DNA of 64,000 nucleotides, from positions 1 through 64,000 of the forward strand of contig NMRB01001303.1 of the NCBI GenBank assembly GCA_002633025.1. Reading direction: 5' to 3'. The notes under the pieces are model-generated. The model did not search any database, was not told the origin of the DNA, and worked only from the letters and a program-made list of their open reading frames with translations. Below, in pieces: positions 31,276 through 43,336 of the stretch; the stretch's first letter is position 1, and each line of letters opens with the position of its first letter. Both the position numbers and the translations under genes were made by a program. The DNA is from Notospermus geniculatus (lineage: Eukaryota; Nemertea; Pilidiophora; Heteronemertea; Lineidae).

Positions 31276-33543
31276 ATGAAAGGAGTACTCTGCTTGGTCA
31301 CCATTGTCATGGTTTTCTGTCTCGTCGAAGGTAGGACTCAATATATTATCCACTCCGATCCCATATAATAGAAATGATTCATTTCACGCGATTTTAGTAT
31401 TCACACAAGTAAATTCAATTTGCAAAACACCGAGGCACGTTCAGGTTCGTACCTCTACTGACCCACTATATACAATCTGCAAACGTGGTCAGAGCAGGCC
31501 AATTTTGGTCCAAAGACGGAAGCGATTTGTCGTACGATTCTGTCAGTACTGAAGTTCTGCAAACACAGTCGGATAAATATTCATCCATCAATAAGGAGAT
31601 ACTCATTCTTCATCTGCGCGCGAAGTAGCCCACAGGACCTCAATACAGCCACGTGATTGGTCCAGTTTCTGCATCCTTTATTCGATATCGGAAGAAAATA
31701 GACCATCCGTCTTCTTCAGACGACGTTGCAAACCCGTACAGTTTTCTCGTAACGTTACATACACACACGTAAAATTTGGTCAAGGTTGCATACACGAACC
31801 GATTTGGACGTACGATCATGTCGGATCCGACAATCGGATCGCAATTGTCGGCCGCGTGACTCGGCAAAATCATACTGGCTTGCCTTCTATTTGAGCTTTA
31901 AGCTGAGAGTTCATTGCCATTCCTGATGTTATGTAATCCTGATGTCGGTGTGAGAATCTAATGCCCCGTCTTCCTGATCCCCATGTAGTGCTTGTCACAG
32001 AATTAAATGTCTTGGTCGGTCTGGAGACCAATTCAATGCTGCCGCTTCATCCGTAAATGTATTGGTGGCGGATATCACACATCAGTGGGATTATATTCGT
32101 TCCCACAGGACTGCCACTCTCGTCGTGCAAAAAATTGCACGAAAGTCGTGGATGTAATGCTGTAATATTTCTGTTCTTTTACAGGCGGTCGAGTTTCAAC
32201 GTAAGTAGGCCTGGTGTTTGTCCTACCAGTTATTCCACAGACCAGATAGCGCGTTAGAGATCAGAAATCAATTGATGTAGGCCACAGGTTCAGGATGTAG
32301 GGCACACCCCACACAAAGCTTCCCTGTGAAGAAGATGGTCATATTCACGTGCTAATCATTGCCTGTTGCAGTAAGCGATCGAGTTGGCGTTGTAATATTA
32401 CGGCCGTTTAGACGACCAATCCAAAAAACACATTCAGATTAGATCCGGTCGACCCGCATTCTGGACCGGTTGTGTTCCCGGATATTTTTTTTGCGTTTAC
32501 ACATGCTTGTTCATCTGGTCATATTCCGATTTCAAATTGCCCTTGTGGAACTCTCCACAGCAAGTGTGGTCAGTGGAGGAAGATAAATCACACCAATGCA
32601 CATACGCGTAGGTAGAATGAATCAGGATTCGTGTCTTGTTTGCATTTAGAGGATAATTTTAATCTGGTCGTCTGTTGTCCAATGTGGTCTAAGGCTCCTG
32701 TTCCATAGACGTTCACGTTTCACTTTCCTCGCGTCACACTTTACGTTTTCCTTTCGTTCCTCGGAGAAAGCATGCCACAGCGGGTCAGGTAATGTGGGTC
32801 TCGTTGTGCGTTGAATCGAGGAGTGAAAGGAAAACGTGAAGCGTGGCGCGTGAAAAGTGATCTATGGAACAGGAGCCTAATGCGGTCGAATGTGGATTCG
32901 GGACCAGCAAAATCGGTGGTCCATTTTAACTCCAGATTCGGCCGCATTGGGTAGTGTTTACACGCACGAGTTTTGAACCACAATCGGATTCGATCGGATC
33001 GCATGTGGATTTTTGCCTGTCGTCTAAATCTCCTTATTGTTGACTTATTTTACGCACATTGAAGAGGAACGATTTCGACGTTTCTTTCTTGTACAGTAAT
33101 GGACATCAGTTTATCTACACCTGATACTTAAAGTATTTCGAATACCTTCATGAAACCAAACACTGTTTGCTCCATCTTAAAGCAAAACTTGTTACCCACA
33201 TTTCTGCATCGAAATTTATTTATTTATTAGGCTATGCCGATCCTCTCAAACCCACCCGGCGAGGATCATGGTACATGTAGGCCTGCCTATCTACATGTAT
33301 ACCATCAACATAGAGAACCCAATGTGGTGTTGCCATGAATTTGCTTCTTGGTGAATTATTCATATCTAGTTTTTATTCATTTCCAGTTGCCGGGACGAAA
33401 TTGGCAAGTACTGTAATCGGGGATCGGCGCTTCCCGGTGACAATACCGTCCGTTGTAACTGTTATCGATCAATAGAATGCGTTAACAACAGATGCCAATG
33501 GAGGCCCCAATTGCCAAACCACCCAACGGGAGGACGCCGTTAA
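31276..33543 (+). CDS. secreted cysteine-rich peptide, three exons, 75 residues
   Basis: Exon 1 (31276-31330) follows the acceptor TCCTCACTTTTCAG and encodes a signal peptide MKGVLCLVTIVMVFCLVEG; its donor is GTAGGA. Exon 2 is a 16 nt microexon (32185-32200) between TTCTTTTACAG and GTAAGT. Exon 3 (33387-33543) follows TTCATTTCCAG and ends TAA. The phases fit exactly and give one 75-codon frame. The predicted mature peptide of about 56 residues has six cysteines spaced C-x7-C-x13-C-x1-C-x5-C-x4-C and ends Gly-Gly-Arg-Arg, a possible amidation/dibasic processing signal. AATAAA follows at 33594. The preceding acceptor implies a non-coding leader exon. I do not recognise the family; a secreted defence, hormone-like or venom-like role cannot be separated by sequence alone. 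Confidence 0.75.
31331..33386 (+). other. introns of the secreted-peptide gene
   Basis: Two introns of 854 and 1,186 bp flank the microexon. They hold short open frames and an inverted pair near 32,715-32,860 (TTCACGTTTCACTTTCC and its diverged reverse), probably an old MITE. Nothing else is recognised. Confidence 0.6.
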
Positions 33544-33593
33544 ACATCACTGTTCCAGTATTCTTGCATTTCTTAATGTAACCAGAACTGGCG

Positions 33594-33599
33594 AATAAA
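33594..33599 (+). terminator. poly(A) signal AATAAA
   Basis: A canonical AATAAA lies 50 nt after the stop of the cysteine-rich peptide gene. Confidence 0.6.
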
Positions 33600-33889
33600 A
33601 TGTCAACTCGTATACAATGACTCATCTTGGTATCCTTATTACCGATTCGTAGGCCCCTATAACTTGTGGTGTCACTCACCAGTGCGGCTGTACTGTGACC
33701 CGCCGGCGCTGCTCTCCTCAGTATATGCTCATTGTCATATTTGACTATGTTTTGGCGTATACGAATATAGAGGTCTCCACTTGTTAGAAAAACTCCTGGC
33801 AGATTGTTACTGATCTTGAGATGATGATTTCTATCTTATATCACGTCTGCACCAATGGGATCGGCTTCCAGTTGAAAGTTTACACCCTA

Positions 33890-34015
33890 AAGCCAAGCGC
33901 ACATTTGCGACAAAATTCGATGCGTTAGGGGTGTCTGTTAAAATCGACTGACCTGGCTGAATGACGAGTCGACAGCGTTGGGCCAGTCGACTTTAAAAAC
34001 ACCCCTAAGAATGAA
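33890..34015. mobile_element. fold-back MITE, partial copy
   Basis: CCAAGCGCACATTTGCG, TTAGGGGTG, GACTGACC and inverted CAGTCGAC..., CACCCCTAA match the intact copy at 50,397-50,550; the right end is decayed. Confidence 0.75.
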
Positions 34016-34292
34016 ACTTAGCTTTCATAAGTTCTGCGAGTGTCGAAAGTTTTCACTAGGTCTGCGACTTCATTCAGATTGGCGTGTACATGTGCACATC
34101 GTGTCATAGAACAACTCTGGTACTGTCACACCTGGCCGGATAGAGATAACGGACGTCCGACGGAGTAAAAAAGTTTTATCCGGTGGTGATAGTCGTCTCC
34201 GTTGCCGCTGGAGGCCCTCACGAACGGAAGAAAATCGAGGACCACCATGGTGTACGTTGCTGTCTGCTCGGGACTCGTTACTTGAACGGTTG

Positions 34293-34884
34293 TAATACTG
34301 TACTTATCCTGAAGTCATCAGTTTTGTCCTGTCCTTGTCCGTCATTCATCGGTCATTCATCAGTCTCCATGCGTTCCTTATCAGGTAATCGTCCGCTGAA
34401 CATACGGTACACCTACGGTTCACCCATTGCAGGTCAGGTAGTAGTCCGATTGCGAGTCGCCTCCACCGGACGTCAACGATGGCGAACTGACAACCTTTAC
34501 AAGCATCATGGACAGCAGTAAACTGGAAACATAGAAAACAAGATGTTGTCTTACAAAATACAGCCTACATGGTCTAGCCTGGCGCAATCATGCATCTGAT
34601 ATACACCATAGCCATCTACGCACAACTTATGGAACTACGGTAGACTAGAAACATACAGCCAACACACCAGCGCCATCTGCGTATAACTCGTAGAATTAGG
34701 CTAGAAAACTATAAATCATGAAAAGTGGGCATGACCCACATTTACATTTCGGCTCTTCTCTCGACTACTAAAGTATTACTTATTTATTGCAAGCGTTCTG
34801 CTTGTTCCATACTCACATCACGTTACCGTCCCCATCCCCCATTGATGACACAACAGAGCTTGCTTATATTTATTGAGAAGAAAG
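34293..34884 (+). repeat. 592 bp direct repeat, copy 1
   Basis: TAATACTGTACTTATCCTGA to TTATTGAGAAGAAAG is almost identical to 35002-35593; only a few substitutions were seen. It ends exactly at an ambiguous base (34885). It could be an LTR or segmental duplication, or an assembly duplication at a contig join. Confidence 0.85.
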
Positions 34885-34885
34885 N

Positions 34886-35001
34886 TACATCTCAAGTTCT
34901 TCAATTTGTTTCTCCGAGCTCTCCAGCTCTCCAACCAAGCTCTTATTTTTGTCGTGCAAGGCATCAATCCGTTTACTCAAATCAGTAATATCTATCAATA
35001 A
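34886..35001 (-). pseudogene. coiled-coil fragment between the direct repeats
   Basis: The minus strand is open and reads IDALHDKNKSLVGELESSEK, a leucine-heptad coil like that of LINE ORF1 proteins. It is only 116 bp and both sides are repeat copies. Confidence 0.4.
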
Positions 35002-35593
35002 TAATACTGTACTTATCCTGAAGTCATCAGTTTTGTCCTGTCCTTGTCCGTCATTCGTCGGTCATTCATCAGTCTCCATGCGTTCCTTACCAGGTAATCG
35101 TCCGCTGAACATACGGTACACCTACGGTTCACCCATTGCAGGTCAGGTAGTAGTCTGATTGCGAGTCGCCTCCACCGGACGTCAACGATGGCGAACTGAC
35201 AACCTTTACAAGCATCATGGACAGCAGTAAACTGGAAACATAGAAAACAAGATGTTGTCTTACAAAATACAGCCTACATGGTCTAGCCTGGCGCAATCAT
35301 GCATCTGATATACACCATAGCCATCTACGCACAACTTATGGAACTACGGTAGACTAGAAACATACAGCCAACACACCAGCGCCATCTGCGTATAACTCGT
35401 AGAATTAGGCTAGAAAACTATAAATCATGAAAAGTGGGCATGACCCACATTTACATTTCGGCTCTTCTCTCGACTACTAAAGTATTACTTATTTATTGCA
35501 AGCGTTCTGCTTGTTCCATACTCACATCACGTTACCGTCCCCATCCCCCATTGATGACACAACAGAGCTTGCTTATATTTATTGAGAAGAAAG
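35002..35593 (+). repeat. 592 bp direct repeat, copy 2
   Basis: Second copy of the block at 34293-34884. The sequence to its right is different, so the boundary is sharp. A little further on (35817-35865) is a separate 24 bp tandem pair containing TTTAAGTGGAGTGGCGCG. Confidence 0.85.
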
Positions 35594-36139
35594 TTAGACA
35601 AAAGAAATACGAAACTTCTGTCAACGACAAAATGGCGACAAAATTACCACGCCAGCTTCAGATTCGTTGTTACGTCGGGAACAGCACACATTTCCAGAGA
35701 CGCCGTGAGCCCCATGGAGGATGACGACGACCACCGAAGACGACAGTGCCAAGGCGACACGACATCGCGGCTTCAACAATCCCACAAATTCCAACCCCGA
35801 ATTTCGTTGGATTGTTCCTCCTTTAAGTGGAGTGGCGCGCTCTCCTTTAAGTGGAGTGGCGCGCTAAGGGTTAACGTTACTGAATAACAAATCTTGACAG
35901 TCCAAATAAAATTCCACGTTCACACCCTGCGTTGCCACTGTGAAAATAATCCGATGCATATTGCTCTTCCTCAACTTGCATCAAGAAACTGTACCATGAC
36001 CAGTCCAAAATTCTGTTCAAAACGAAATCAAAGTAGTGTCCAAAACGCACGACTCGAAACCAATTTAGTTTCAGAACTCTTCAACACTAAGACGCATTCA
36101 TCAAATGGATGACATGAAATAAGACAAGACGACAAGACA

Positions 36140-38330
36140 GAACAGCAATCCGCCTACATCCTGCCTGGTCGCTAAAATGAAAGGGCTCGAGGAGACACAA
36201 CTTTGCGACAGGACGGTGGAATTCACCCCTCGACGTCTTTACCTTCGCTGAACGGACGAATCCATCATCTCCAACCAATGTTGTGACAATCCTGCCGAGC
36301 AACCATTTGTTCCTGACTGTGTTCTCGTCGACTATTAGAACTAAGTCGCCTTCCTTGATGTTTCGGCGGCCCTTTCGCCATTTCTGTCTTTCTTTTTGTG
36401 GGAGATACTCAGCCAGCCAACGGGACCAGAATAAATCGGTGAGGAACTGGACCTTTCTCCACTCCCGTCTCCCCAGATGATCAGCTCGGCCGAATATCCC
36501 AGGTGGTAATCCTGCAACCTTCGTTGTAGCAGCAGATGGTTCGGGGTTAAAGCTTCGACATCTTCTACATCATCTGAAAGGGCACAAAGAGGCCTGCTGT
36601 TCAAGATAAACTCCGTTTCCGCAAACAGTGTCCTTAGTGCAAATTCACTGAGCAACCTGTTCCCAGCAACAGCCTTCAAGTGCTTCTTGGCAGATTGGAC
36701 CAATCGTTCCCAAACCCCTGACATATGGGCTGCTGTAGGTGGATTGTAGACCCAATTGATTCCTCTCTCTTGCATTTCTTTCTCAATCTTGTCTTGGTTC
36801 CATTGATCGATCGCCTCCTTTAACTCACGATCAGCCCCTGTAAAGTTCGACCCGTGATCTGATCTTATCTCTTCAGGTGGTCCTCTGCGACTAATGAACT
36901 GACGAAGAACCATGATGAAGTCATCTGTAGATAATGACGGTGCCAATTCAAGGAAAACTTCTCTGGATGTCAGGCACGTGAAAAAGCAGCCCCATCTCTT
37001 TGCCTCACTGCGGCCCCATTTGACAAGCAGGGGACCGAAGTAATCTACTCCTGAAAACGTGAAGAGAGGCCAGTATGGTACCAACCTTGACTCAGGCAGA
37101 GATCCCATAAGCTGTTCCATCGGCCTTGCGTTTAGTCGGCGGCATGTGATGCAGCTCCTTACCGTCTGCTTGGCCAAACTACGCCCACGGATTATCCAGA
37201 ACTTCTTCCGGGACTCTCCCAACGTCTGCTCTCTGCCAGCATGAGCCAATCTTTGGTGACAGTATCGAGCAATCAAGATGCTGACGTGGCTCTCTCTAGG
37301 TAGTATGATCGGGTGTTTCTCATCGAAGGACATGCGGTTGACTTCTGCAGACGGCCACCGACTCGGAGTACTCCATTCACTAATGAAGGTCGCAGGCTAG
37401 CCAACTTACTCGACGCTTTGACTTCATTTGCTGACTTCAGGTTTTCAATGTCTTCAGCAAAGTGCTCCGCCTGTACTAATCTCACGATGTCTGCAGTGGC
37501 TCCATTAAGCTCCTCCTGAGTCAAAGCTGCAGTTGGCACCTGATTCATCGATTTCTTTGACGCTAACCAAGCACAGAACCGTTTTAACCATGCTACTCGG
37601 CACTGAAGATCCCACCAGGAACTTGATTACTCAATAACCTTCCAGATTCCGTGTCGACTGCTTGAGTTCGCTTCAGAGTTACCACCAGCACCAGGCACTT
37701 GGCCAACCTCCTTGACTGACGCATGGAGCACCCGAGCTTCACTTTTCACTTCAGGATCGCCATCAGGGACATCCCCAACATCCGCATCGGGCCAGTAATC
37801 TTCAGTTTCCCATAAAAAGGCAGGACTTTGCCACCATCTCTGCTGCTCTGAGAGTTTCTTAGGGCTTAATCCCCGAGACGCATCATCAGCAGGATTCAGT
37901 ATCCCTGGGCAGTGCTTCCATTGTCTGGGTTCAGTTGATTCGTGAATTTCCGCCACTCTGTTAGCGACATACACATGAAATCGCTTGTCTTCATTTCTGA
38001 TGTATTGAAGGACAGTCTGTGAGTCACTCCAGAAAAACACTCGATCTATGTTGAACTCTAACTCATCTTTGATGGTAAGGTAGGTCTTAACGGACAACAC
38101 GGCTGCTTGCAACTCAAGGCGTGGTATCGTTGTAGGCTTCAATGGTGCACACCTGGATCTGCCTATCAGAAACGCACAGTGTATTCGACCATCCTCAAAC
38201 AGGAATCTCAAGTAGCTACAAGTTACATATCCACTTTCTGAGGCATCGGCAAACGCATGAAGAGTAACTTCCCGGATTTCTCCAGTCAGTTCAGCCGTGT
38301 AACATCTCGGGACCTTGATCAATCTTCCGC
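36140..38330 (-). pseudogene. BEL/Pao LTR retrotransposon pol relic (RNase H, integrase, C-terminal domain)
   Basis: Reading down the minus strand: from about 38,325 a Pao-type RNase H region with HAFADASESGY, PRLELQAAVLS and FFWSDSQTVL (its acidic residues kept), then a linker, the integrase zinc-binding region (HQRLAHAGREQT ... CITCRR) and the D,D-35-E catalytic core (FSGVDYFGPL, RSDHGSNFTG, NPPTAAHMSGVWERL). The pol C-terminal domain follows and ends near 36,140 with VAKLCLLEPF. Protease and reverse transcriptase are absent: the element is cut at its 5' side near 38,330. It is also broken by an in-frame TAA near 37,627, a frame change near 37,340 and another near 36,520. No LTR could be confirmed. 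It is a dead relic. Confidence 0.9.
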
Positions 38331-38334
38331 TTTT

Positions 38335-38935
38335 TTAGAATAAGCAGTTCCTTAAATCTGGCAAGACGCAGTTGAGTCAAATGTTCGTTGACGAAGACGC
38401 CTTTGGTCTCATTGATCTTACGAAACTTCTTTCTATTCACGTACAATTGGCGCCGCACTGAATAATTTGTAAACTTACATAGTAACTGCTTTCCTTCCTT
38501 CCCGGATGGGTGTGCCCTGTCTATATCACTGAGAGTGATATCGATGTCAATTTTCTTGGCCACACTAATTACAGCCTGACCATAATCCTGGTTTGCAATA
38601 AACAGGACCATGCCATCAAAACGGAGGGAATTTCGCATCGAGTATTGGTGTTGGTCATCTAGCGCTACTTCAAGCTCATCGATTCGACTGTCGCATTGCA
38701 CAATCTTAGCCAATATCTCGTCCTGTACAACGGAAACAGACTGTAGATTATTTTCCAACTGGAGAATCTTGGCATCGTATATCTTCAATTCATCACGCAT
38801 TGTACCAATTTCTCTCCTTGTTTGATCATTCTCAGCTATCAAGTCAGCTTTGAGGTTGTCAAGCTTCCCCTCAAAGCACATTTTTAATGAGTCCAGGGGG
38901 AGAGTAGCTCGTTTTGCATCCGGTGATTCGGCCAT
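38335..38935 (-). pseudogene. LINE ORF1 (coiled coil plus RNA-binding domain), joined to Pao
   Basis: From ATG 38935 about 200 codons are open. An N-terminal coiled coil (IGTMRDELKIYDAKILQLEN) is followed by the RRM-like block of L1-type ORF1 proteins (MRNSLRFDGM, VAKKIDIDITLSDIDRAHP, KGVFVNEHLT). In intact elements this protein coats the LINE RNA. The frame is interrupted at about 38,330 where Pao pol sequence begins in another frame, so the ORF1 C-terminus is missing and no LINE reverse transcriptase follows. Confidence 0.75.
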
Positions 38936-39249
38936 ATCCGAATCGGGTAAACGGTCACCCCACTTCCTTGTTGTTCGTGGACGGGGGTAGCAGGATGTAA
39001 CTCAGGCTTATCAACAGGCATAGTTTATGAAATGCCCCATTGCTAGGCTGTACACACACTACAGGCACACATGCATTGGTCAGTGTACATGTCCTACGAC
39101 ATATTCAGAGGATTTAACCACGCAAAGAATTCATATTCACAGAGTTCCACCAAGAAAAAACGTTAATATGATCCGGAAAGGGCACAGCTGGAAACAATCC
39201 TAACTACATAGTCCAAAAGATACCTTCACATCGACACTCCAAAGCACCA

Positions 39250-39610
39250 AAACGATAAAATTCCTGAAGAGAGACACCGCCCATGATCCTACATGTCTGC
39301 CATCTTGGTTCGCTTCATATTCATTGACGGTCTTCCACCCAAGTTCCGACGAGTCCGCTAAAAGAATGTGCTTTTGCCTTGTCTGAACCGCCAACATACC
39401 TTCGTCAATGTTCCTGCCTACATCCAAGATTTTGTCAGAATCCCCTTGCACAACCCCATCCTTGGCCTGCTCAAAATGAGAGAGGACCCTAGCATTGAAT
39501 TTGTACTGTTCCTCATGTCCTTTCTTGCGGAACTTGCGCGGTTCCTCCAAACGAGACTTTCGTATTTGTGAAACAGTCGCCGCCTGCGACGAATAGAGTT
39601 CCTTCCGCGT
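39250..39610 (-). pseudogene. gag/ORF1-like small protein fragment
   Basis: A minus-strand frame contains EEPRKFRKKGHEEQYKFN, then a helical stretch, and RQKHILLADSSELGWKTVNE. The K-G-EQ-F/YKFN ... RQK-I-LAD-SE-GW-TV-Y pattern is familiar from the small N-terminal proteins of DIRS/gypsy-like retroelements in aquatic invertebrates, recognised here from memory of the pattern only. Downstream frames of such an element were not found. Confidence 0.45.
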
Positions 39611-41740
39611 CGTGACGTCACAGCACCGTCATAGCACCGTCATAATGCCACACAGTGGCACTCTCTAGCTGTCAAGACAAACGTTCTCCGCTCCACTACA
39701 TGCCGCGGAGAACTTTCATTCTCAGCACCAGGCCTACGCCTAGCCTCCTATCGTCCCGTAGGCCTACCTGTTCCTGTCTAACATGTAAACCCTAATATAA
39801 CGGCCTTTGAGATAGGCCAATGCCATCCTATGCATTAATCATATATCCTTGTACCCCTGCCAGAGGCAACGGCAACTGATATCGATAGGCCTAACATAGC
39901 CGCGCCTCCTCGTATGTGCGTGTTTGCGGCTGGATTAATTTGAGCAAGAGGGCAACGTCGCCGATTGGGTGTGTGTGTAGGAGGGGAGGGGGGAGGGAGC
40001 GAGGGAGGGAGAGTAGTCACGCCTTAAACAATATGCAAAGACAACATCAATTGAGAATTGGATTTGTTCCACACAACTTTAATCTCTGGCGCACATGCCT
40101 GTTTCTTTGATAGGCATTTTGGAACGACACAGCGATCCTTGTATGGCCGGTAGCCGCCAGCAGCAGACGAAAGGCTGATTGAATTACTGAATAATTCGTG
40201 TGTGAAATTTTCGGCGCATATTTTTTGGGAAACTCGCTTTACGAAGGAGGCTGAAAATCTGCAGAAGACAAGTCAGGTGCCTGAGACCACCTGCCTATTT
40301 TTGCTTTTTGCATTACAACTCTCTAATCCACATATTCAGCGTGCAAAAGTGGACTAAATACTACTTCCGACGTTGACCACGCTCTTTATCATCATTTTGA
40401 AATCATTTCATAGCGTTCATTTTCATGATTTTGCCCACCCGGCTGCTTCAGTGTGAGCCATGTTTACTACTAATTCCATCCTCTACCACCGATGGCAGCA
40501 GCTAACAGCCATACAGTAGAAATTCTATGAAATCTCGCATGTGTTCAGTGCCAGAGTTAACGCCCCAGCAGCGGTGGCGTCGACGTGCGGCGAATCGCGG
40601 AAGTAACGCAGCCTGGTATGACGTTACGTCGTCTTTTTCTGCACTGTGGTTGTTTATTGCTGCACGGATCGATGACGTCGCGCCTATCATCGTAGGCCAG
40701 GCTGATCATGTGACGTTCGTGATTATTATGGGATGTATCATTCTTGTTTTTGTTGGGATGGGTGAAAGATTCGAGTCCCTACGGGTTTATTCCTGGCGGG
40801 ATTTTTTGAAAATATTTATGTCCGTATTCTATCGAAGACTCTTCTTTCATTGGTATGTGAAACGCTTTGAAAAGCACACATCTGCACGCTTCTGAGCCGC
40901 TTGAATTTGCAGGCGCAGACGAACCAGGCCTATGTTAATTGCATGTAATTTATTCATGACTCCTTTGTTACACATGTCTCGGGCATCGATTTATACATCG
41001 AGTTCCACGGCAGGCAGGCAACGAAGGAATTTTGCTTGCAAAGTCGCGATAATTGCCCAAATATTGGTCCAAATGACATAGGTACATTCAGATTGTGAGG
41101 TACATACAGATTGTGTGAAAGTTCTATGAAATTCCGTTCAGTAGTTTGGGTGGAAATGCCTCCTCGGTCTAAAAATTCATGACACCACACAAGATGTCAC
41201 AGAGGGGCGGGACTGCACACTGTATTTAGGTATTGATCCGCGAAAATGATATTGACAAAAATGCGTAAATATCGTGATAGTCGAGAGGTAGTAATCAAAT
41301 CAAGACAAATAGTGAAAAGGCACACTCTGAGAAGGTAATTCTGCATGAAATCCGGGTGATTTTTGAGGCCAGTAGGTTAGGACTATATCGTGAGTGTATT
41401 TTTATCTGGTGATTTCGTATTTAAGTCATATCTCCGTCACAAATTTTGGCGTAGTTAGGTCGTCAAGCAAGAAGTGACATATTACGGGGATCCTGTTTGG
41501 CACTACTTTCTCGTAACGTTAAAGCCATAGTAATTGCAGTGCTGAACTTTCGTGTCCACATACCACCCTGCGCAGGTTTTCGCGTAGCCTGATAAGCATC
41601 AGACACGATAAGCTTAAGACCCATTCGGGTTATCCGGCTTTAAATTATCATATCATGTCATATCAGTGGCTCGGAGAGAGCAAGGGTCGTTTGTAAATCT
41701 AAAGACCAGAGTAGCTAATAAAAGTGTGATATAAAAAATA
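39611..41740. other. intergenic, possible CRE-rich promoter-like stretch
   Basis: Around 40,500-40,720 TGACGTC/ACGTCG-type words and CpG dinucleotides are dense, and a 122-codon plus frame (40527-40895) includes one hydrophobic segment (VTFVIIMGCIILVFVGM). No homology or splice context supports it as a gene. A GA-rich tract lies at 39,975-40,015. Confidence 0.35.
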
Positions 41741-41753
41741 TCAGTAGGCCCTA

Positions 41754-41962
41754 CGATGATTACATCAATGATGGAGGCATCTGAGGTTGAAAATGATTAG
41801 ATCACCTTTTCTGCCTGTAAGTGACGCTCCTGTATTTGATAACCAATTTTGAAAATATCAGTACGATGATTACATCAATGATGGAGGCATCTGAGGTTGA
41901 AAATGATTAGATCACCTTTTCTGCCTGTAAGTGACGCTCCTGTATTTGATAACCAATTTTGA
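41754..41962 (+). repeat. 110 bp tandem duplication
   Basis: CGATGATTACATCAATGATG...AACCAATTTTGA is present twice at an exact 110 bp offset (41754 and 41864) with no difference noticed, indicating a recent event. Confidence 0.9.
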
Positions 41963-42141
41963 GTTTCTGAACAGTCCACTTTCATACTCTGCCTTGTTGC
42001 AAACAGTGACACTAGGACCTATCAGTACAGAAGAGCCACCTGGAGGTGTAGTTTTCCCTGGATAGCCCCATTGGTCAAGGCGGCTAGAAATACCTTAATC
42101 TCGCGTTTGTAACACCAGTCTTAATACTAACGCCCATTCCA

Positions 42142-42414
42142 TCACGTTTTTGTCACATGGTAGTTCGTACCACTCCAGGGTCCATATTCATAATCATACT
42201 TTAAGTCATCAGACGCCATCATATCTGTGTTAAAACACCGATATGATGGCGTCTGATCACTTGATTTCCACACACTTGTCTTCACAAATTGCCTGAAGGA
42301 TATCGAGGACTTTTGTCTTCGTGAGAGCAATTCTCTTTGAGTTGGTGCAGCAAGAAGCACTTGATATGGAAAAGAATGCGTTGAAAAATCATGGCTAAAT
42401 TCCATGCCAGTCAA
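42142..42414 (-). other. unrecognised tyrosine-rich open frame with internal hairpin
   Basis: A 90-codon minus frame ends in a tyrosine-rich, acidic stretch (LKYDYEYGPWSGTNYHV). Within it the DNA forms an 18 bp perfect inverted repeat (42208-42225 and 42240-42257; ATCAGACGCCATCATATC with a 14 nt loop). It could be a cytoplasmic exon of the Ig-receptor gene upstream on this strand, but splice phases were not reconciled, so that is speculative. Confidence 0.25.
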
Positions 42415-43336
42415 TAGACCTAGTTATTTTTATTTCATATTTTTTACAGTGAGTGACTGAACTTGTTTTAATACCACTGATGTCATTAAAAGGAGACTGC
42501 TTTTGCGAGGGTCTCATAAAATTGGATGAGTATTTCGTTGGATGAGCATGGCCAGCTGACATGGCTGACCTGGCTTATTCAATGAATCTCAAACCTTCTC
42601 AAAACTGCCATGACTGTGGCTGAACTAACTTCTGATTGCTTATTTTTCAATTTTGAGACATTGAGGTCTAGGCATTTTTGAGGTCTCTGGAATTTCCACG
42701 CTGGCTCACAAATGAGATGTACAGCCTTGGATTCTTTCTTATTAGGCCGTGAGACATGCACATTTATTTTTCACTTTCGTAGCGGGAAATTTGAATGAAA
42801 TGATTCGACTGCTTATTTCGCCATATGTGAGTTTCTTTGGATGTAGTTTGGTCCACAGTCTTATGCTTGCCCTGACAAGCGTCCTAATACTCCTACTCTC
42901 CCTCAATCCACACTTGCCTGATACTCGTCACATTTCCACTCGCTCCGCCGCCGAGAGGTGGGCGGCCAATCATGCCTCTCCTAACAAACTGTGAGCTAAC
43001 CTCGCCTACAGGATCTGAGCAATGAACAAAATACACGAAATACACCTAGATCGCTGGTGAATCAGGAGCGCAGACATGGCGTGTTGAAAACTTGAAATTT
43101 CGCTGGGAGTCAGAAATTTGTGGAAAACACACTCTTTCATCGCTAGCTTCACATCAGAAGGATACTATTCATGTGTTTGCATCAGGGGAAGACTTTTGTG
43201 TCAATCAACTACGACCGGGAATGGGATATCATTCATGTTTTATTTGGGTTCAATTTTGCTCAATTCAGGCGAAGTTCACGTGTACGTGGACGATGCATGA
43301 CTTTTTTGATTGGCTCTGAAGTTGGTTCTGCTATCT

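Noticed and set aside
36140-38330. An active retroelement or an endogenous virus
   Set aside because: The pol is truncated before RNase H and has a stop and two frame changes. No envelope frame or confirmed LTR is present.
40527-40895. 122-codon plus frame with a hydrophobic segment
   Set aside because: No homology, no splice or poly(A) context, and CpG-rich DNA favours chance open frames.
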